The position numbers and the translations under genes are program-made. Below, in pieces: positions 1 to 12,800 of a stretch of DNA of 64,000 bases; the first letter of the stretch is position 1; each line of letters starts with the position of its first letter. The stretch lies in the NCBI GenBank assembly GCA_944470555.2, contig OX104132.1, forward strand, positions 10,053,755 to 10,117,754. Direction: 5' to 3'. The DNA is from Heterobilharzia americana. Taxonomy: Eukaryota; Platyhelminthes; Trematoda; Strigeidida; Schistosomatidae. Below the pieces are notes generated by a model. That model saw only the letters and a program-made list of their open reading frames with translations. It did no database searches and was not told where the DNA came from.

Positions 1-2100
1 TACTGGAGCATCAGTTTGCATTTGACAGGTGCAAGCGAAACGGATGCCAAACATACTCAGATTTCTGTTCAATGTATTTAGAAGAACTTGCATTTTGTCA
101 GCGTCTTCACCTAGCAAGACAAAATCGTCTGCATACTCCAAGTCAACCAGATAACCTTCAGGAAGTGGGTCGATCCTTTTGAAGTCAGACGTACCTGAGG
201 TTACGTTAATTAGTACGTCTATAACAAAGTCCAATAGGAACGGTGACAGTGGTTATTCCTGGTGGATACCACTAGATGTCGTCAATTCAGATGATAACTC
301 TCCAGCAGCCAAAACATGGCTGTTCGAGTAGAGAGCTTTGATTAGCGCTACATACTTGCTTGGCACTTCCTTTACACTTAGACACTGACACAACACCTCA
401 TGGTCGACTGAGTCACATGCTGCCTTCAGGTCAACAGATATGGGCAAGTATCGACCACCGGTAGGTATGCCTGTGTCCCAGAACCTGTCATATGGTAGAA
501 ATATGATCGATACAGTCTCATTCACCTTGGTCTGAAACTTGCCTGGTTTCCTCGAACTCCACATAGGTGACGGATCACTATGCACCATGAGATCTCGGAC
601 ACAATATTAGTCACACTGATTCCCCTATCGTTGTCACAAGAAGATTTCTCTCCCTTTTTACGGACAAAGATGATCAGAGAAGTACACCAGTGTGACAATA
701 CTACCTCTAACTCCCACTCAGTACCTAGTACATCTATCACTTTAATTATTAATTTCCTACCTCCATCCTCCGTAGAGAGCTGTCAAGTCCTGCTGCTTTG
801 CATCGTTTCAGCTTCTATACAGCTACCTCAACTTCAAGGAGAGTTTAGGCACCGACATAAACGTCCCATTCAGGTTCAGGCTGGATGTTGGGCGAGTGAA
901 GCTTTGCTAAGGCCAAGTTAAACTGTGTTTCAAAGTATTCTGCTCAACTTTCTAGGTGCCTGACCTGGGAGGTTATCAGCGTTCCATCCTTTTCATTGTG
1001 CTGGTTTCATTAACCATCGTTTTCTTGTTGCTGGTATCCCTAATAAACCTAAATATTTCCCGAATGTTACCTAACTCTGATCCCTTCTCCATCTACATCG
1101 CGGTCATCGTGGTCAGAGCAAGCTAGAATCAGTCTCCACGCATCAACCAGTTCGGATGGCGTCGTAGAAATCCAATGGCATTTGCTAGCCTTCGGATGTA
1201 TGTTACCAATTGTCTTTACCGCTGTTTCAACAGCAGACCTAATATCACGCCAGGATGAGCATTACTGTCGCGTTCATGTAAATGCTTAGCTAACACCTCT
1301 CTAAATGCATTAATGGCGTCCTCATCTACCAATCGAGCACAGATGGGCCTCACTGCCTCCTGTTTTCTGCGACAATTAGCGAGCAGACATACATGAGTCC
1401 ATATTAGCGCGTGATCAGAGTTCAAACTGCTGCTCCACAAAGAGAGGCAATTTTCCACCCATCCTCTCCAACGATGGCTGGCTTACAACAATGTGATCTA
1501 TCTGCGACCATCGTTGTTTTGAAGTCGGTGTACGCCATGTGAAACAATGTCTCTCCTTATGCTTGAAGTTAGTGCTGGTCAGGAATCAGTGATTGTCGGA
1601 GCGAAATTGCAAAAGACGATCATCGTTGTCGGTTCGTTGGTAGTGGAGTAGAAACCTCCAAGATACCTTTCCAGTTGGCTCAACTTTCTCACTTGAGCGT
1701 TAAAGTCACCTGCCATTGACTATATCTGAACGTTTTGCTTTCTGTAGCAAAGTTGACAGTTTCTCATAAAATTCATCCTTTGCATCATCCGAACTACAGT
1801 CGGTGGGTGCATAGGCCGAGGCTATGAGTAGGCATCGGCTAGTCTCACGGTCTTTTGTAGTCTTTACAGATCCACTCACTTGGACAGCACAGAGGCAGCT
1901 GTTTACTAGTATTCAATCGAGAAGCGCACTTTTGCTTTGCAGTTCAGTGTTATGTGAGTCCACGAGAGCTGGCCATTGGGTCTCTAAGTAATCTTAAGGT
2001 GAATTTTGAAGATTCACTACTATGGTCATGTGAGGTCAATTTAATAAACACACCTGAGTCCTGTATATGTGTTTCAGAGATATAGCGTACATTCTTGTCT
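1..2100 (-). mobile_element. Decayed non-LTR retrotransposon (LINE copy A), endonuclease to reverse transcriptase, running off the window edge
   Basis: Read on the minus strand, the stretch from about 2,080 to 1,500 encodes pieces of an apurinic-type endonuclease: an AYAPTDCSSDD segment near 1,790-1,830 and a WSQIDHIVVS segment near 1,490-1,520. The segment 1-590 encodes reverse-transcriptase motifs, including DLKAACDSVDHEVL (palm motif, near 380-435) and YADDFVLLGEDADKMQ (catalytic box, near 95-150). Stops and frameshifts break the frame throughout. The same protein words recur in the plus-strand copy at 3,560-6,770 and in the copy at 42,340-43,680, so the three are one family. The clade is uncertain: the RT is RTE- or CR1-like. 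The 3' end lies before base 1. The family match is seen directly at protein level; the exact 5' boundary is a guess. Confidence 0.8.
253..588 (-). pseudogene. Reverse-transcriptase fragment of LINE copy A
   Basis: This 111-codon open segment carries the RT palm region: DLKAACDSVDHEVL followed by KYVALIKALYSNSHV. It then runs to ELTTSSGIHQE, where the family normally continues with a conserved QGCPLSP-like box. The frame is lost there; the catalytic YADD box continues in another frame at about 95-150. It is a broken remnant of LINE copy A and not a cellular gene. Confidence 0.75.
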
Positions 2101-2604
2101 CCAGATTCCAGAGTTCTGGATAGCAATGTTTGTTGTTCAAATTTGGCATAGAGTTCGGACGTTAAAGGATCCAGTGTGGAAGCAACAGCTGGGTCTTATA
2201 AGCCTAGGAATGGTATTTCGTTGGCTTGGATCTCTGGCAATGGTCGTAGAGTAAGAGGTTGACGAAGTGATAAGAGACTTAATATTGATTTCAGGAAGTG
2301 TAGGCGAATTGGGAGAAAGGTGAAGGGGTTAGGTTATTTTAGACTGGACCTTGTATAGCACTGAAGCATGAGGGTGGTTGAAACTTTCTGGCTGCCCACA
2401 CCGTGAAGTCATTTTTGCAGGGTACCCAAAAAAGGAAAAACGAAAGATTTGCGTAACCGCGATGCCCATGAGACATCTGCTTGAGGCCTATATTACACAG
2501 CCTCATGGGGAATTGTGGGTTCACGGTTTGGCTGTTCGAACGCCGGATAGAAAAGCCCATACTGCTGGCTCTGAAAGGCATCAAAGCTAACCTCTCCTTC
2601 TCAC
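2101..2604. other. No recognised gene; likely 5' flank or leader of LINE copy A
   Basis: Only short open stretches occur on either strand and none resembles a known family. Because the LINE copy A endonuclease lies immediately to the left and a dispersed repeat immediately to the right, this may be repeat-derived leader sequence. That is inference. Confidence 0.4.
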
Positions 2605-2800
2605 AGGGAAGGTAGCATCAGCACCGTACTGTCGGTCGTCCAAGAGAAACAGTTTATTGCTGTCACACCAGCCAGCCAGCAGTAAAACTTCACCCTCAGG
2701 CCTCCAGCACAGCGTAGCAATTTACACTACGATGGTAACTGCTTTTCCTTTCACCAATATCCGAAAGACGTCTCTAGCATGACAAAGTCGAGAGAACACG
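2605..2800. repeat. Dispersed repeat, copy 1 (partner at 13,670-13,860)
   Basis: About 190 bp align with 13,670-13,860 in the same orientation. Shared words in the same order are agcatcagc, tccaagagaaac, ctgctgtcacacc, caatttacactac and ggtaactgcttttc. The match is interrupted by small gaps. The partner copy sits directly upstream (in minus-strand terms) of an endonuclease fragment, so the repeat may be the 5' leader of a LINE family. Confidence 0.7.
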
Positions 2801-4244
2801 CGTTTCAGTGTACCTCAATGGGTCATTGTACTATACAAACCGAGCCACTACGTTAAAATAGCAGATATCGGTCGTGGCAAGCCACCTCAGTGGGGAGAGG
2901 TCCACAACATCAATTGACTGCTTTTCTTGCTTCGTGACTTCCACTTAACTGCGATATTGTTCACATCGTGATTTCACTATACACTTATAATCTAACATAT
3001 TCTACTTTCGATGAGCATTTTCCATAGCCGTATAAGAGGAGAGAGGACTGCAGTGTGATGTACTTATTTTTCAATAAGTAGTCGGATGTCTCTTCAGTGC
3101 TAGAAATAGCGTGAGTTGAGAAGTACCAAACGAGCCATTTGTATTCAAGCTGAGATTTCATTCACAACGGACTCATTTGAAATGGAGCTTAAAGTGCTCA
3201 ACTTATTCCATCACTTCTCTGCGTATGCTTAAACCAGGAGTTGATGTAAACTAGTGAACTCATTTTGAAAACAGGTGAATTTTTTCCACGCTTTTGACAT
3301 TTTTGGCTTTGGTTGTGTAATCCATATCAAAGGTTTTCTGAAAAGCCTTAAGTTGAAGTAATTCAGTAGGCATTTGGAGTTTTACCATTTTGAGACTTGA
3401 GGTTGGTTTTTGGAAACGTATTTGTTTTCTCAAAGTTAAGAAAACAAACAACTCATACAGGTTAGGCTTTTAACCATGTGTTGTAGTTGATCGATTTTGC
3501 TGTAATACTGTAACTCGAATCTTTCTGGACCAACTTTGATGGAATACTTCAGTTCAGGTACGGCTTTAGTGGGAACTTGATCTTAATTGTCAATCTCATG
3601 GTTAGGTATAATCATGTTTGCGGTCAACCCGGTTGCCATTTCTCAGCTGAGGCAAGTATGCAACGTGATGTATGTGGATGTTGATTCCCAAAGTTTGTAC
3701 CAGATTGACATCAACCGTGTACAAGTGTTGCAGTAAACCAGCTTCTTCTTGGTTGTGTGACCTGTGCAAGCCTATGTCAGCCCTAATTCAGGAAGTTGTC
3801 GAAATGTTATTGGTCAACAAACACTTCAGTGGCAATGTAACTGTCATTTCAAAGCGGTATTAGATGACGCTGCAAGTGTTATTGACAATACGTCTGATAT
3901 GAGACCCAAAGATGGACTGTTGTATACTAGCGATTCAATCAATGAGGCTACAAAAGTTCCGAAGCGTAATCGATGTCGAAAAAAGCCGAAGGTGACTGGT
4001 ACGCTAACCATGATGCCCAAGCATTCACCGAAAGATCACGTCTCTGTTAGCAGTGTCAACGCCATGAAGACGATCAATGAAGTCGATTGAATTTCTTCAA
4101 GAAAGAACTAGAAGAAACCCTCAACGATTATCGCTGAAACTACTAAGGTTATGAAACCTGTTGAGAAAGCTTCAAAGGCAGTCAACACGAGATCCAAGGA
4201 TTTGCCAAACGTCCAGAGTGGTCTTCTGAAATGTTAAGGAGTCA

Positions 4245-4739
4245 GTGGACAAAGACCCTTCACTACGTCATAAGTATAATTTGAAGCTGGTCGGCGTCCA
4301 AAGGAGTACATATCTGCTAAGCGGTCAGGTTAGGGAGAGACAAATAAGGAAGACAAACCCGATCAGAGAAGGATTTTTAAGATTTTTCCAGGTAACAAAG
4401 AGAAAAATGGATATACTCCTGAATAACGCATCTAAACTGCGAAATTTGGACATCTGTATCCGATCAGACTGGCCTCTCGAGGACCAGATAAAAGGAAGAG
4501 AAGCGGTCTCTGAAATTAAGGCTCGACAAATTAATGGAGAAAATCTTTATATTATGGGTTTCCAGGTTGTAAGGTCTTGGAAGCGAATGCTTTCAAGGCC
4601 TGTACAGGTGGGTAGTGGGGCTCTTCAAACTGTGAACGTAATCTACACCAATGTTCGCAGCGCTAAGAATAAAATGACAGACCTCGAGCCTTTAGTCTAT
4701 GAACTAGGTGCTGATGTAGTGGTAGTTACTGAAACCTAG
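4245..4739 (+). pseudogene. LINE copy E ORF fragment ending in the endonuclease start
   Basis: This 164-codon open segment has a lysine/arginine-rich first half (residues about 25-65). Near its C-terminus it has the opening of an apurinic-type endonuclease: NVIYTNVRSAKNKMTDLE, then ELGADVVVVTET, where the TET is the usual first catalytic-region motif of CR1/Jockey-type LINEs. A stop follows directly and the endonuclease continues in other frames. It is a remnant. Confidence 0.65.
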
Positions 4740-5576
4740 GTAATAAAAGATTTAGATTTTACATCATGGATGTGTGCTGTGTTTGTAAGACACGCATACA
4801 GGACCCAAGTATGGTTATTCACCTAACCTCTCCTGACCAATCTGGTGAATCCGCAAAATTCACCCTTCGAGTTTCTGGTGATTCGATAGCTAGCTCTCGT
4901 GGTCTTGCAGGTGTAGGTATAGCATTAAGCACTGGGACAGAAAGCTCACTATTAGACTGGATCCCAGTTGATAGTTGCCTCTGCGCTGTCCGGCTGAACG
5001 GGACAGTGAGAACCAAGGGGAATAGTTAAAATCCCCGTTGTTTTTTTTGTAATCTCTGCTTACGCACCCACTGACTGTAGTTCGGATGAAGTGAAGGACG
5101 AGTTGTACCGAAAACTGTCTAGCCTCCATTCGGAAGCCAAACGTCCTGACGTGGTGGTTGTTGCAGATGATTTCAATGCACAGGTGGGTAGTCTGAGTGA
5201 GGCAGAAAGGCACTGAGGTGGTACTTTCGGAATCCCGGCTGAACGAACAGATAATAGTGATCACCTACTACAACTGTGCTCAGATAACCGCTTATTTTTA
5301 GTTAGCACAGATTCCAGACACAATGAAAGACACTGTCTGACATGACATAAAGAAAGACATTGTCTGACGTTGCGTCCACCAAGCTCAACTCAGCAATGGA
5401 CCACGTTGCTACCAGTCATCACTGGAAGACTGATGCTCCTTCTGGAGAACGTGTTTGGATAGGGGCCACGCGTTGGTCCGAGCGCGTATATGCCTGCGTC
5501 TCAATGGATGTAGAACTTTCACAACTAGACCATAAGGAATGCAGGTGGACAATCACAGCACTAGAGGTAGCTTTGG

Positions 5577-5915
5577 GTGGGAAATTGGCTAGGTAGTTAT
5601 CGAAACAGAACACTATCACTCACCCAGAAGAAGCTTGATGCCATCTCCTGCTGTAAAAAAGCTCTGAAGACCGTAGCTGACTCTGAAAGAGTGGCCAAAG
5701 AGAACCAGTGGATATCAGCAGCTTCTTCCGAACTAATGGATGCAAGTGAACGCATCCCTGCGGGCTCTGAGTACAATGAAGAGCGAGCGCAACTTAAAAG
5801 TAGATTGAGAAAAAGTCTACGCAACGACAGCGAACAGTGGTGGGCAGCGAAGGCTGAAGAGATGGAAAAGGCAGCGGCGATTGGCAACAGTAGACGGTTA
5901 TTTAGACTTATTTAG
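5577..5915 (+). pseudogene. LINE copy E linker fragment between endonuclease and RT
   Basis: This 112-codon, alanine-, lysine- and glutamate-rich segment contains SSELMDASERIPAGSEYNEER and a DSEQWWAAKAEEMEKAA stretch. The same words recur in decayed form in the copy at 42,507-42,689 (SSELIDVTRLIPTSSEHNEER), which places it in the linker upstream of the RT of this LINE family. It has no catalytic motif of its own. Confidence 0.65.
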
Positions 5916-6432
5916 GAAACTTGGGGGAAAAGGTCAACAACGGTTAGTGAGGCTATAGTGGAGAAGGACGGGTCTACGATTCACTCACAGGGAAGACGAC
6001 TGGAACGATGAGCAGAGCATTTCGAGAAACAGTTTAACTGGCCTCCAGCCACCATTGGGTTGCCCGCTATCTAGTCGGATCCTGAATGGAACATTCAGAT
6101 AGGCTCTCAACACTTGCAGAAGTAGAGAAAGCAGTAGGTAACTAGAAACGAGGAAGAGCAGCAGGAAAAGACGGATTAACTCCTGAGGTATACAAGAATG
6201 GTGGTACAGTGCTCTTAGTCAGGTTAACCGGAGTGTTAACTAGTACATGAGAATTAAATACGATCCCCTCTGACTGGTCTAAATCACTGATTATCTCAGT
6301 CTTCAAGAAAGGCAAGAAGTCCTCTTGTGATAACCACAGAGGTATCAGCCTGACATACCATCTGAAATTCTAGGTTCCGTAATTCTTTGACGCCTGAGTG
6401 GAACTCGGGAACAGCTAGCCCGAGAAAACCAG

Positions 6433-6759
6433 GTGGGCTTTAGACCTGGCCACGTGTGTATCGACCAAATATTCACACTGCACCAGGTTCCGGAACACAG
6501 GCACGCTTACCGACGCCCGATAATAGCTGCATTTCTCGACCTGAAGGCAGCATTCGATTCTGTTGATCAAGAAGTCTTATGGCGACGTCTCTCAATGAAG
6601 GGCATGCCGAGTAGGTACATCACCTTAGTGAAGGCTCTCTACTCGAACACTTGTGGGCATGTTGGAGCCTATGGTGAGATGCCAGGGGAGCTATGCTCGT
6701 CGAGTGATGTCCGTCAAGTGTGCCCACTCTTTCCATTCTTAGGGAGGTGTCTGAGATAA
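6433..6759 (+). pseudogene. Reverse-transcriptase palm fragment of LINE copy E
   Basis: This 108-codon segment begins with GFRPGHVCIDQIFTLHQV, the usual lead-in to the first catalytic Asp block. It continues with FLDLKAAFDSVDQEVLW and KALYSNTCGHVGAYGEMPGEL, and ends near a CPLF box corresponding to the conserved CPLSP motif. The YADD catalytic box is not found downstream, so the copy cannot encode a working RT. Confidence 0.75.
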
Positions 6760-6779
6760 GAGGACACTGAAAAGACTAG

Positions 6780-9550
6780 TTGCTGGCTCAGCAAAAATGT
6801 CCGCTAGCAAAGAGCAATCTAGGGTGCAACTCATCAGGACCCGGGGATTTTCTAGGTTTAAGAGTAGTGATCCAGTGGAAGACTTTACCTTGTTATGTCC
6901 ACTGTATCCATTGGTAGGGCGATGCTGACACCATTATTGAGCACTTCACCATCATGGTCTACAGAGGAGACTAAAGTAATCTGATAGGCGTTCAGCTTTC
7001 GACAGATTAGGTCCCGCCAGACTATCAGACTTTTCATCCGTCACCTAAAACAGAATTCTACATTTTCTTTTGGTCTTTCTTCTAATGAATGAGAAGCCTT
7101 TTAGGACAGTTTTATAAAGCTGTTCCTTGTAAGGCATTTGAAACTCCATAGTCAAAGTTTGGCACAGATTATGGACTTTACAGTACCCAGTTTTAAATGT
7201 TTCCAGTTTAGTTTCTATAAACAAGTTTCATAAACATCTCCTCTGCCTTAACATTTTTTGTATCTTTATCAAACCACGGAGGGCAATGTGAGGATCTTCG
7301 TAGTGTCGACTATGTAATAAATGGCGTTGTTACCTCTTCAAATAGAGTTCTAAACCTATCCTAGGCATTGTCGATTGACAAGTCCTTATCGATGGTCCAA
7401 TCTCTACCGACTGCGCAATCCCTCATACTGCATGCTACACATTAGGTCTAGGTGAAACAGTCATAATCAAAGTCATACGTTTGAAAACCGAAATTTAGCA
7501 TTACATGATAGCTGTTAGCTTACGGAAGTGTAGCAGACCCATAACATCTTCACATTGGTGGGTTAAAACCAAATATAGTAACAATGGCTTGTGTTCAGAA
7601 TCGTATCGTGTTGTACAAGTTACGCTTTAAACTAAAGCAGATTCTAGTTCCATTAAAGGTGATCATTTTAGAAGCAACTGCTAGAGGCTAAGATTGTAAG
7701 CTAAGTCCAGTTTATTTGTGGAGCGTTGAGATCCGCAAATATTAGGCATCTGTTGTTTCTTCTCCAGTTACGTATATGTTAGCACGAAGTCATTCGCAAG
7801 TCAAGATAAACTACAGCGAATTACCTTGCTTTGACTTCACCTCACAACTGGCCATTTCTCAGGTACCGAATTCACTTGATTCTGAAATGACTGATCGTAT
7901 GTGGACATCATCATGCACATGTGGTCACCTTTGCGACCCACGAACCTACGTGCTCTTTCATAGTAATACTCTGTAAGAACAAAACACATCAAACAAATTA
8001 AGATTTCTGATCAAGGCATTCAAAAAACTGTTTCTTGTCAATGTTTTCTTCTAACCAGACTATGACATATACGCAGTCTACTTTGCCCACGTACTGTCCT
8101 GAAAGGAAGCCACTGCCTATGAAGTCAGGGATACTAACGGTTATGTTCATTACGATACAGGTAAAATAGAGCAGTGACAGACTATTTGTAGCGGACAACA
8201 CTGGTGATTGCTAATTAATAAACCCGTAATAAACAGTGGGTTGGCATTGAGACTACTTCTAGTCAAAAATGGACAGTAGTTTCGAACCCACTGGCATATC
8301 TTACGAAGAATTACTATACTCAAGAAAACTGTAGGTAAATCGGTTTACGGAAGGAAAGTAAAATTACAAACAGAATAATAAAAGGTACATTGAAATCTAG
8401 ATAAAGATTCACAGGTGGGAACTGAGAAAAATATGCTTCGATGCACTCCCCTATAATTTAGGTTGTTGAATCAAAAATTGAAGAATGGTCGGTAAAAATA
8501 CAGCTAATGAAATGTTTGTTCTAGTGACAGCTTCTTTTAATCAGACCGAAGTCAGGTATGAGATTTAAAGTGGTGTACCACTGAAAATAAGCCCAACTTG
8601 CTCACTCAATCAGTAATTTAAGTGAGATATTCCAGCTAACCCAATAGGTTCCTTACGAGTTACTCATCAGTAGACGGAGGTATTAAGTAATACATATCAA
8701 AAACCTCTAAAGCTGTCTGAATCCCAGTTACGAAACTACATTTATAACGAGTTAATCCCTACTTACAACCTGAATGCATATGACACTATTAACAACCATT
8801 TGAACGTGGTTAAAAAGCATATCAAAAGCAATAACGGTTAGTGTTTGCGTACGCATGCCAATAAAAAATATTGCCGCACAAATCTTTCAGTTACAATGCG
8901 TTTTTTTCACACCTGAATACAGCTAGTGTCTAACATCCAACATCAATAGTGCGTGTAGCCCACCAATTACTGAAGCACTCATAATTCTGTGTCATGCAAC
9001 TTGAAATGTTTGGGAGTATGGTGGGGAAGAAAGACATCACTCAGTGGTGAAGTTTCTGCTTAGTTAAATGTTAATGGGATCTTGTACTTAGTTTCAGAAT
9101 AAACACGATATAAATGAATAAAAACGGTAATTACTTGTCTTTGAAGATCTGCTATAGAACCTCCGATAAACGAAAATCCCAAACAAGATTGCAGAAAAAA
9201 GACCGAATACAAAAGCAAGGCCACTAGTGTCAATCATTTGACAGAAACACAAACACACATGCAGAAGGTGAGCTTATAAGACCCGCCGGTGAGTGTGTTA
9301 GGGAAGAGAAGTTGTGATTGGTTTCGTCGCTCAGCGGCATATTCAATCAAGATTAGTTGATTTTCGCGTTTTCATTCGGTTAGCAACTATTACTGTTCTG
9401 TTTAATTTATCATGGTGATTTTTGATTTGAAAGGTCTTCTGTTATCCAAAAATACTTTTTTTAATGTTTCACATGCATGTACTTCAAAAAGGACAGTGGT
9501 ATTTCTTCGTGTTGTAGAAACAATGAACAATCCCATTCAACATTTTCGTA
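6780..9550. other. No recognised gene
   Basis: Both strands hold only short open stretches, none longer than about 70 codons, with no family motif that I recognise. The region has no obvious tandem array and no tRNA- or rRNA-like sequence. It is probably old repeat or intergenic sequence between two LINE copies. Confidence 0.5.
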
Positions 9551-9555
9551 GGGCA

Positions 9556-9815
9556 ATATTAGGCCACTCACAAAGAAAATGTAGGGCCAGAGGTAGAGTT
9601 TGGCAACATTTTCGCTACATCTAGCCCGATGTTTGGCACATCTGGCCCTAAGTTCTTACAATTGGCCAGACGTCGTGCCCCACGTATTGATTGTTGTCCC
9701 TACGACCAGCCTCATTGGCCCTACGTTTGGCCCAAAGGAAATGGTAGCCCAACTTTTAGCCTCAAGTGCACCATATCTAACTCTACATCAGATTCCTAGC
9801 CTAACGTTGCTCTGT
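9556..9815. repeat. Degenerate short tandem repeats, unit roughly 15-25 bp
   Basis: Many near-copies of a tagccc/ggccc word followed by acgtttgg-like sequence occur in a row: tagggccag, tagcccgatgtttggca, ctggccctaag, attggccagacg, attggccctacgtttggccc, tagcccaac, tagcctaacgttg. Spacing is irregular. It reads as an old minisatellite blurred by mutation. No coding role is evident. Confidence 0.5.
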
Positions 9816-9873
9816 TTGACCTGACGAAACTGTTGACTGGGGTTGGTTCCTTTGGTTCTATATCTGTCCTAAT

Positions 9874-12800
9874 TTGTTAGCATATCCTATGCTTAAAACC
9901 GAGGGGAGAGTAAGGATACTACCAGATATCCCACACTCTGGGAGAAGAATGGCCATAATGAAACTCTCGGACGACGATCGCAATGCATACTTTAGGGGAA
10001 CTTCCGTAAAGTATCCCTCGGTATTTTCACGTTGCTTGAGCAAACTAATGGTACAAGGCCTAACTAAAGACCCCGTGAACCGAAAGTATTTACTACAACT
10101 CCTGTGAATGGAAGTTCCTCGAGAGAATAATTACACAGAGCGTTTCACGGATGCCCCAAAATATGATGACTCCAGATGAAGACTGATCAGAGTGGTCTTT
10201 CCGGTCTCTCTCATGACAGCATCTACACTGGAGGCATTCTGGGTGAACAAAAATCGCCTGCCACCTGGAGTCTGTATGCAGCCTGATAGGTCGCGGAAAT
10301 GCTGCAACGAAAGCAGAAAAAAGTGGAGCTGGTTGTACCTCTGGAAGACTCCTTGGATTCAAAAGCAGGTGAGGGGTGGAAAACACTACACTGGTGAGCA
10401 GCTTTTAGACGTGTTTCCTGCGCCTGAGGATTTAGCCAGCTAATTAAACAATAAAGAGCGCTCAGGAAGTGCGTTCAAAGTAGATAATATAAATTACATC
10501 TATACAAATACACAAAGTTAACCGAACTACGGGACCTGACTAAAGATACTTATTCTCATCTTATAGGTGTTACTGAGACATGGGTTTCTCCTGACATCTC
10601 AGATCAGAAGTTGGCAGTTGCTAACACTACACTGTTTCGCAACAACATTAAGGCTGATAAGGCAGAGTGGGGTAACACTTTACGTTAGCTCTTCTCTCAG
10701 CTCAATAAATCCATATTCAAGCAATGGAATACCTCAAGAAGTCCATTTGGTGCTCCATTAAGCTTTCCAAGACTAAAAAACACTTTATGGGAATCATTTA
10801 TAGGAAGCCATCAGCTGAAGTACAGTATGATGACCAAATGCTAGAAACAATCTATTGCTATCTTAAAATGCGGCACATGCATACTAATTCTAGAAGGCTT
10901 TAACCTACCGAAGGTTAAATTTGCAGATAATACGTTCAGCTGGAGTGAGGATTCCATTGAAACCCGATTCTTCAGTTTGATTGAGGAAGTGGGGCTTACG
11001 GAAAATGTGAGGACAGTAACGAGATAGAGGGAAACTCGAACCCCATCCCGCTTAGACTGCATCTTCACAAATGAAGAATTCTTGGTTGAAAACCCACCAA
11101 TCCTTCCACTTTGGGGCAAGAGTGACCATGTTGTTATCGGCTTCAAGTATCTGCGAAACCGATCCAACCAAACCTTTCAATGAGCGTTGTTGGAACTTCA
11201 GGTGACTGAATACTCCCCCTCTTTGGATGGTGCTGGGACAGATAGATTAGGAGTTTGACCATGTATGGCAGGATATGAACACCCATTTGAGATTCATGCT
11301 TGACAAATCATGTACTCCATCAGCCAGTCTCTTCCATTTTCAACACCTGAGCGCTGCAAATCGCGCAAGGTAATAAGCAACTCCACTGGCAAACTACTTA
11401 GGTTAAAAAGACATCATTGAACCTCCACAAAAGGAATGGTACCGAGTACATATATAGACTGTTCAAACAGTCAAGAAACACATGTTCGAATGCATTGGAA
11501 GCTGATCGGCAACGGCATCAAGTTGAGCTTACAAGCATGTTTGTTTCTAACCCAAGAAGTCTGTTCTGCTATCCTGCATTGTCCCAGCAGGCTAAAGCGG
11601 GATTCTCTTAACTACCCGGGCCTAACAGACTGGTCAGCGGTGACACCGCGGCAGCTGAGATCCTAGGTGACTAGTATTTACAAATCTTTTCGTCATCATC
11701 CACCTCAGGAGTTTGCAATTATCCCACTAACGAAGTATTACTCGGTCGTTAACTTAGGCGTTGAGCTAGTATAGCGTAAACTGTTACTGCTCACAAAAGA
11801 CACCTCTCCAGGACCAAAACCAATCCATGCGACGGTACTGCAAAAGGGAGCATCAATCTTGGCTAAACGTTTAAGGTATTGAAGGATTCTCCAAGTTTAG
11901 AGGAAGTACCCGATCCTTGGAAGTTGGGCCACATAACCCCAACCTTCAGAGAAGGTCAACGAAGCAGCCCAAAGAAATACTGATCTGTGACGCTCTTATG
12001 CATACCTTCCAAAGTAGTGGATTCGTTAATCTATAGTGGATTAAGGGATAAGGTAATCCCCTTATAACGAATAACTTCTTGACGCCTCAACAATACGGAT
12101 TTAGGAAAGGGTACTCCTGCATTACTAATCTACTCACTGAAGGAGATAGATAGACTAGCACTGTCAACCGTTAAAGCTGAATTGATGTGATTTTCCTGAA
12201 CTGTGCTAAGGCATTTGATCGTGTCAATCACCACTGGTTTCTTATTAAGTGAAAATTAATCGGTATCAGACCACTGCTCATTAACTGGTTTTCTTCATAC
12301 CCACAAGGTCGTTTATTTAGAATTCGAGTGAGTTTCTGTATGTCTGACGAAACAGAATGTCATAGTGGAGTTCCTCAATGTTCACTACTAGAGCCTCTTC
12401 TTTTTCTGATATACATAAATGACTCACCTGAACAGGTTTCTTCAGAAATCCTTTTCCTCGCCGATGACGTGGAACTATGGACAGAAATCAAAAGTGAAGA
12501 AAACAGTGTTTCTCTACAGAAAGACAGCTTCAAAACTGGGTAGTCAATAATGGACTCGCACTCAGCTTTGGAAGATGCAAGGTGTCACACGTAAGTATGA
12601 TGCATATCATGTATATAGCCTCAACGTCATGGAACTTGGAGGGTCGCTGACGGTGGTTTTAGTCCCTCAAGACTTAAAATCCTATGCTAACTGTGACAAA
12701 AACGCATTTCGTGGAAGCTTGGCATTAGTAGCCTTTAGACGAATTTTAGGACAATTCGATCGTAGATATTTTCAGCGGATTTTCAACAGCTTCACGCAGC

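Larger units (their letters stand above)
3560..6770 (+). mobile_element. Decayed non-LTR retrotransposon (LINE copy E), N-terminal region to mid reverse transcriptase
   Basis: This is the most complete copy of the family also seen at 1-2,100 (minus). In plus orientation it holds an N-terminal basic and serine-rich region (about 3,764-4,090), the start of the endonuclease (VYTNVRSAKNKM-like words and VVVVTET, about 4,640-4,739), and further endonuclease pieces (CAVRLNGTVR near 4,985; AYAPTDCSSDE near 5,060; DDFNAQVG near 5,165). A linker follows at 5,577-5,915, then an RT entry segment with GRAAGKDGLTPEVY near 6,150 and the palm motif DLKAAFDSVDQEVLW near 6,540. Frameshifts and stops separate every block. 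RT similarity stops near 6,760, before the catalytic YADD box, so the 3' part is missing or unrecognisable. The left boundary is approximate. Confidence 0.8.

Noticed and set aside
9821..9845. A ctgacgaaac word resembling a hammerhead ribozyme core
   Set aside because: Schistosome SINEs are known to carry hammerheads, but the CTGATGA box and flanking stems are absent here. No convincing hammerhead was noticed elsewhere, although an exhaustive search was not possible.
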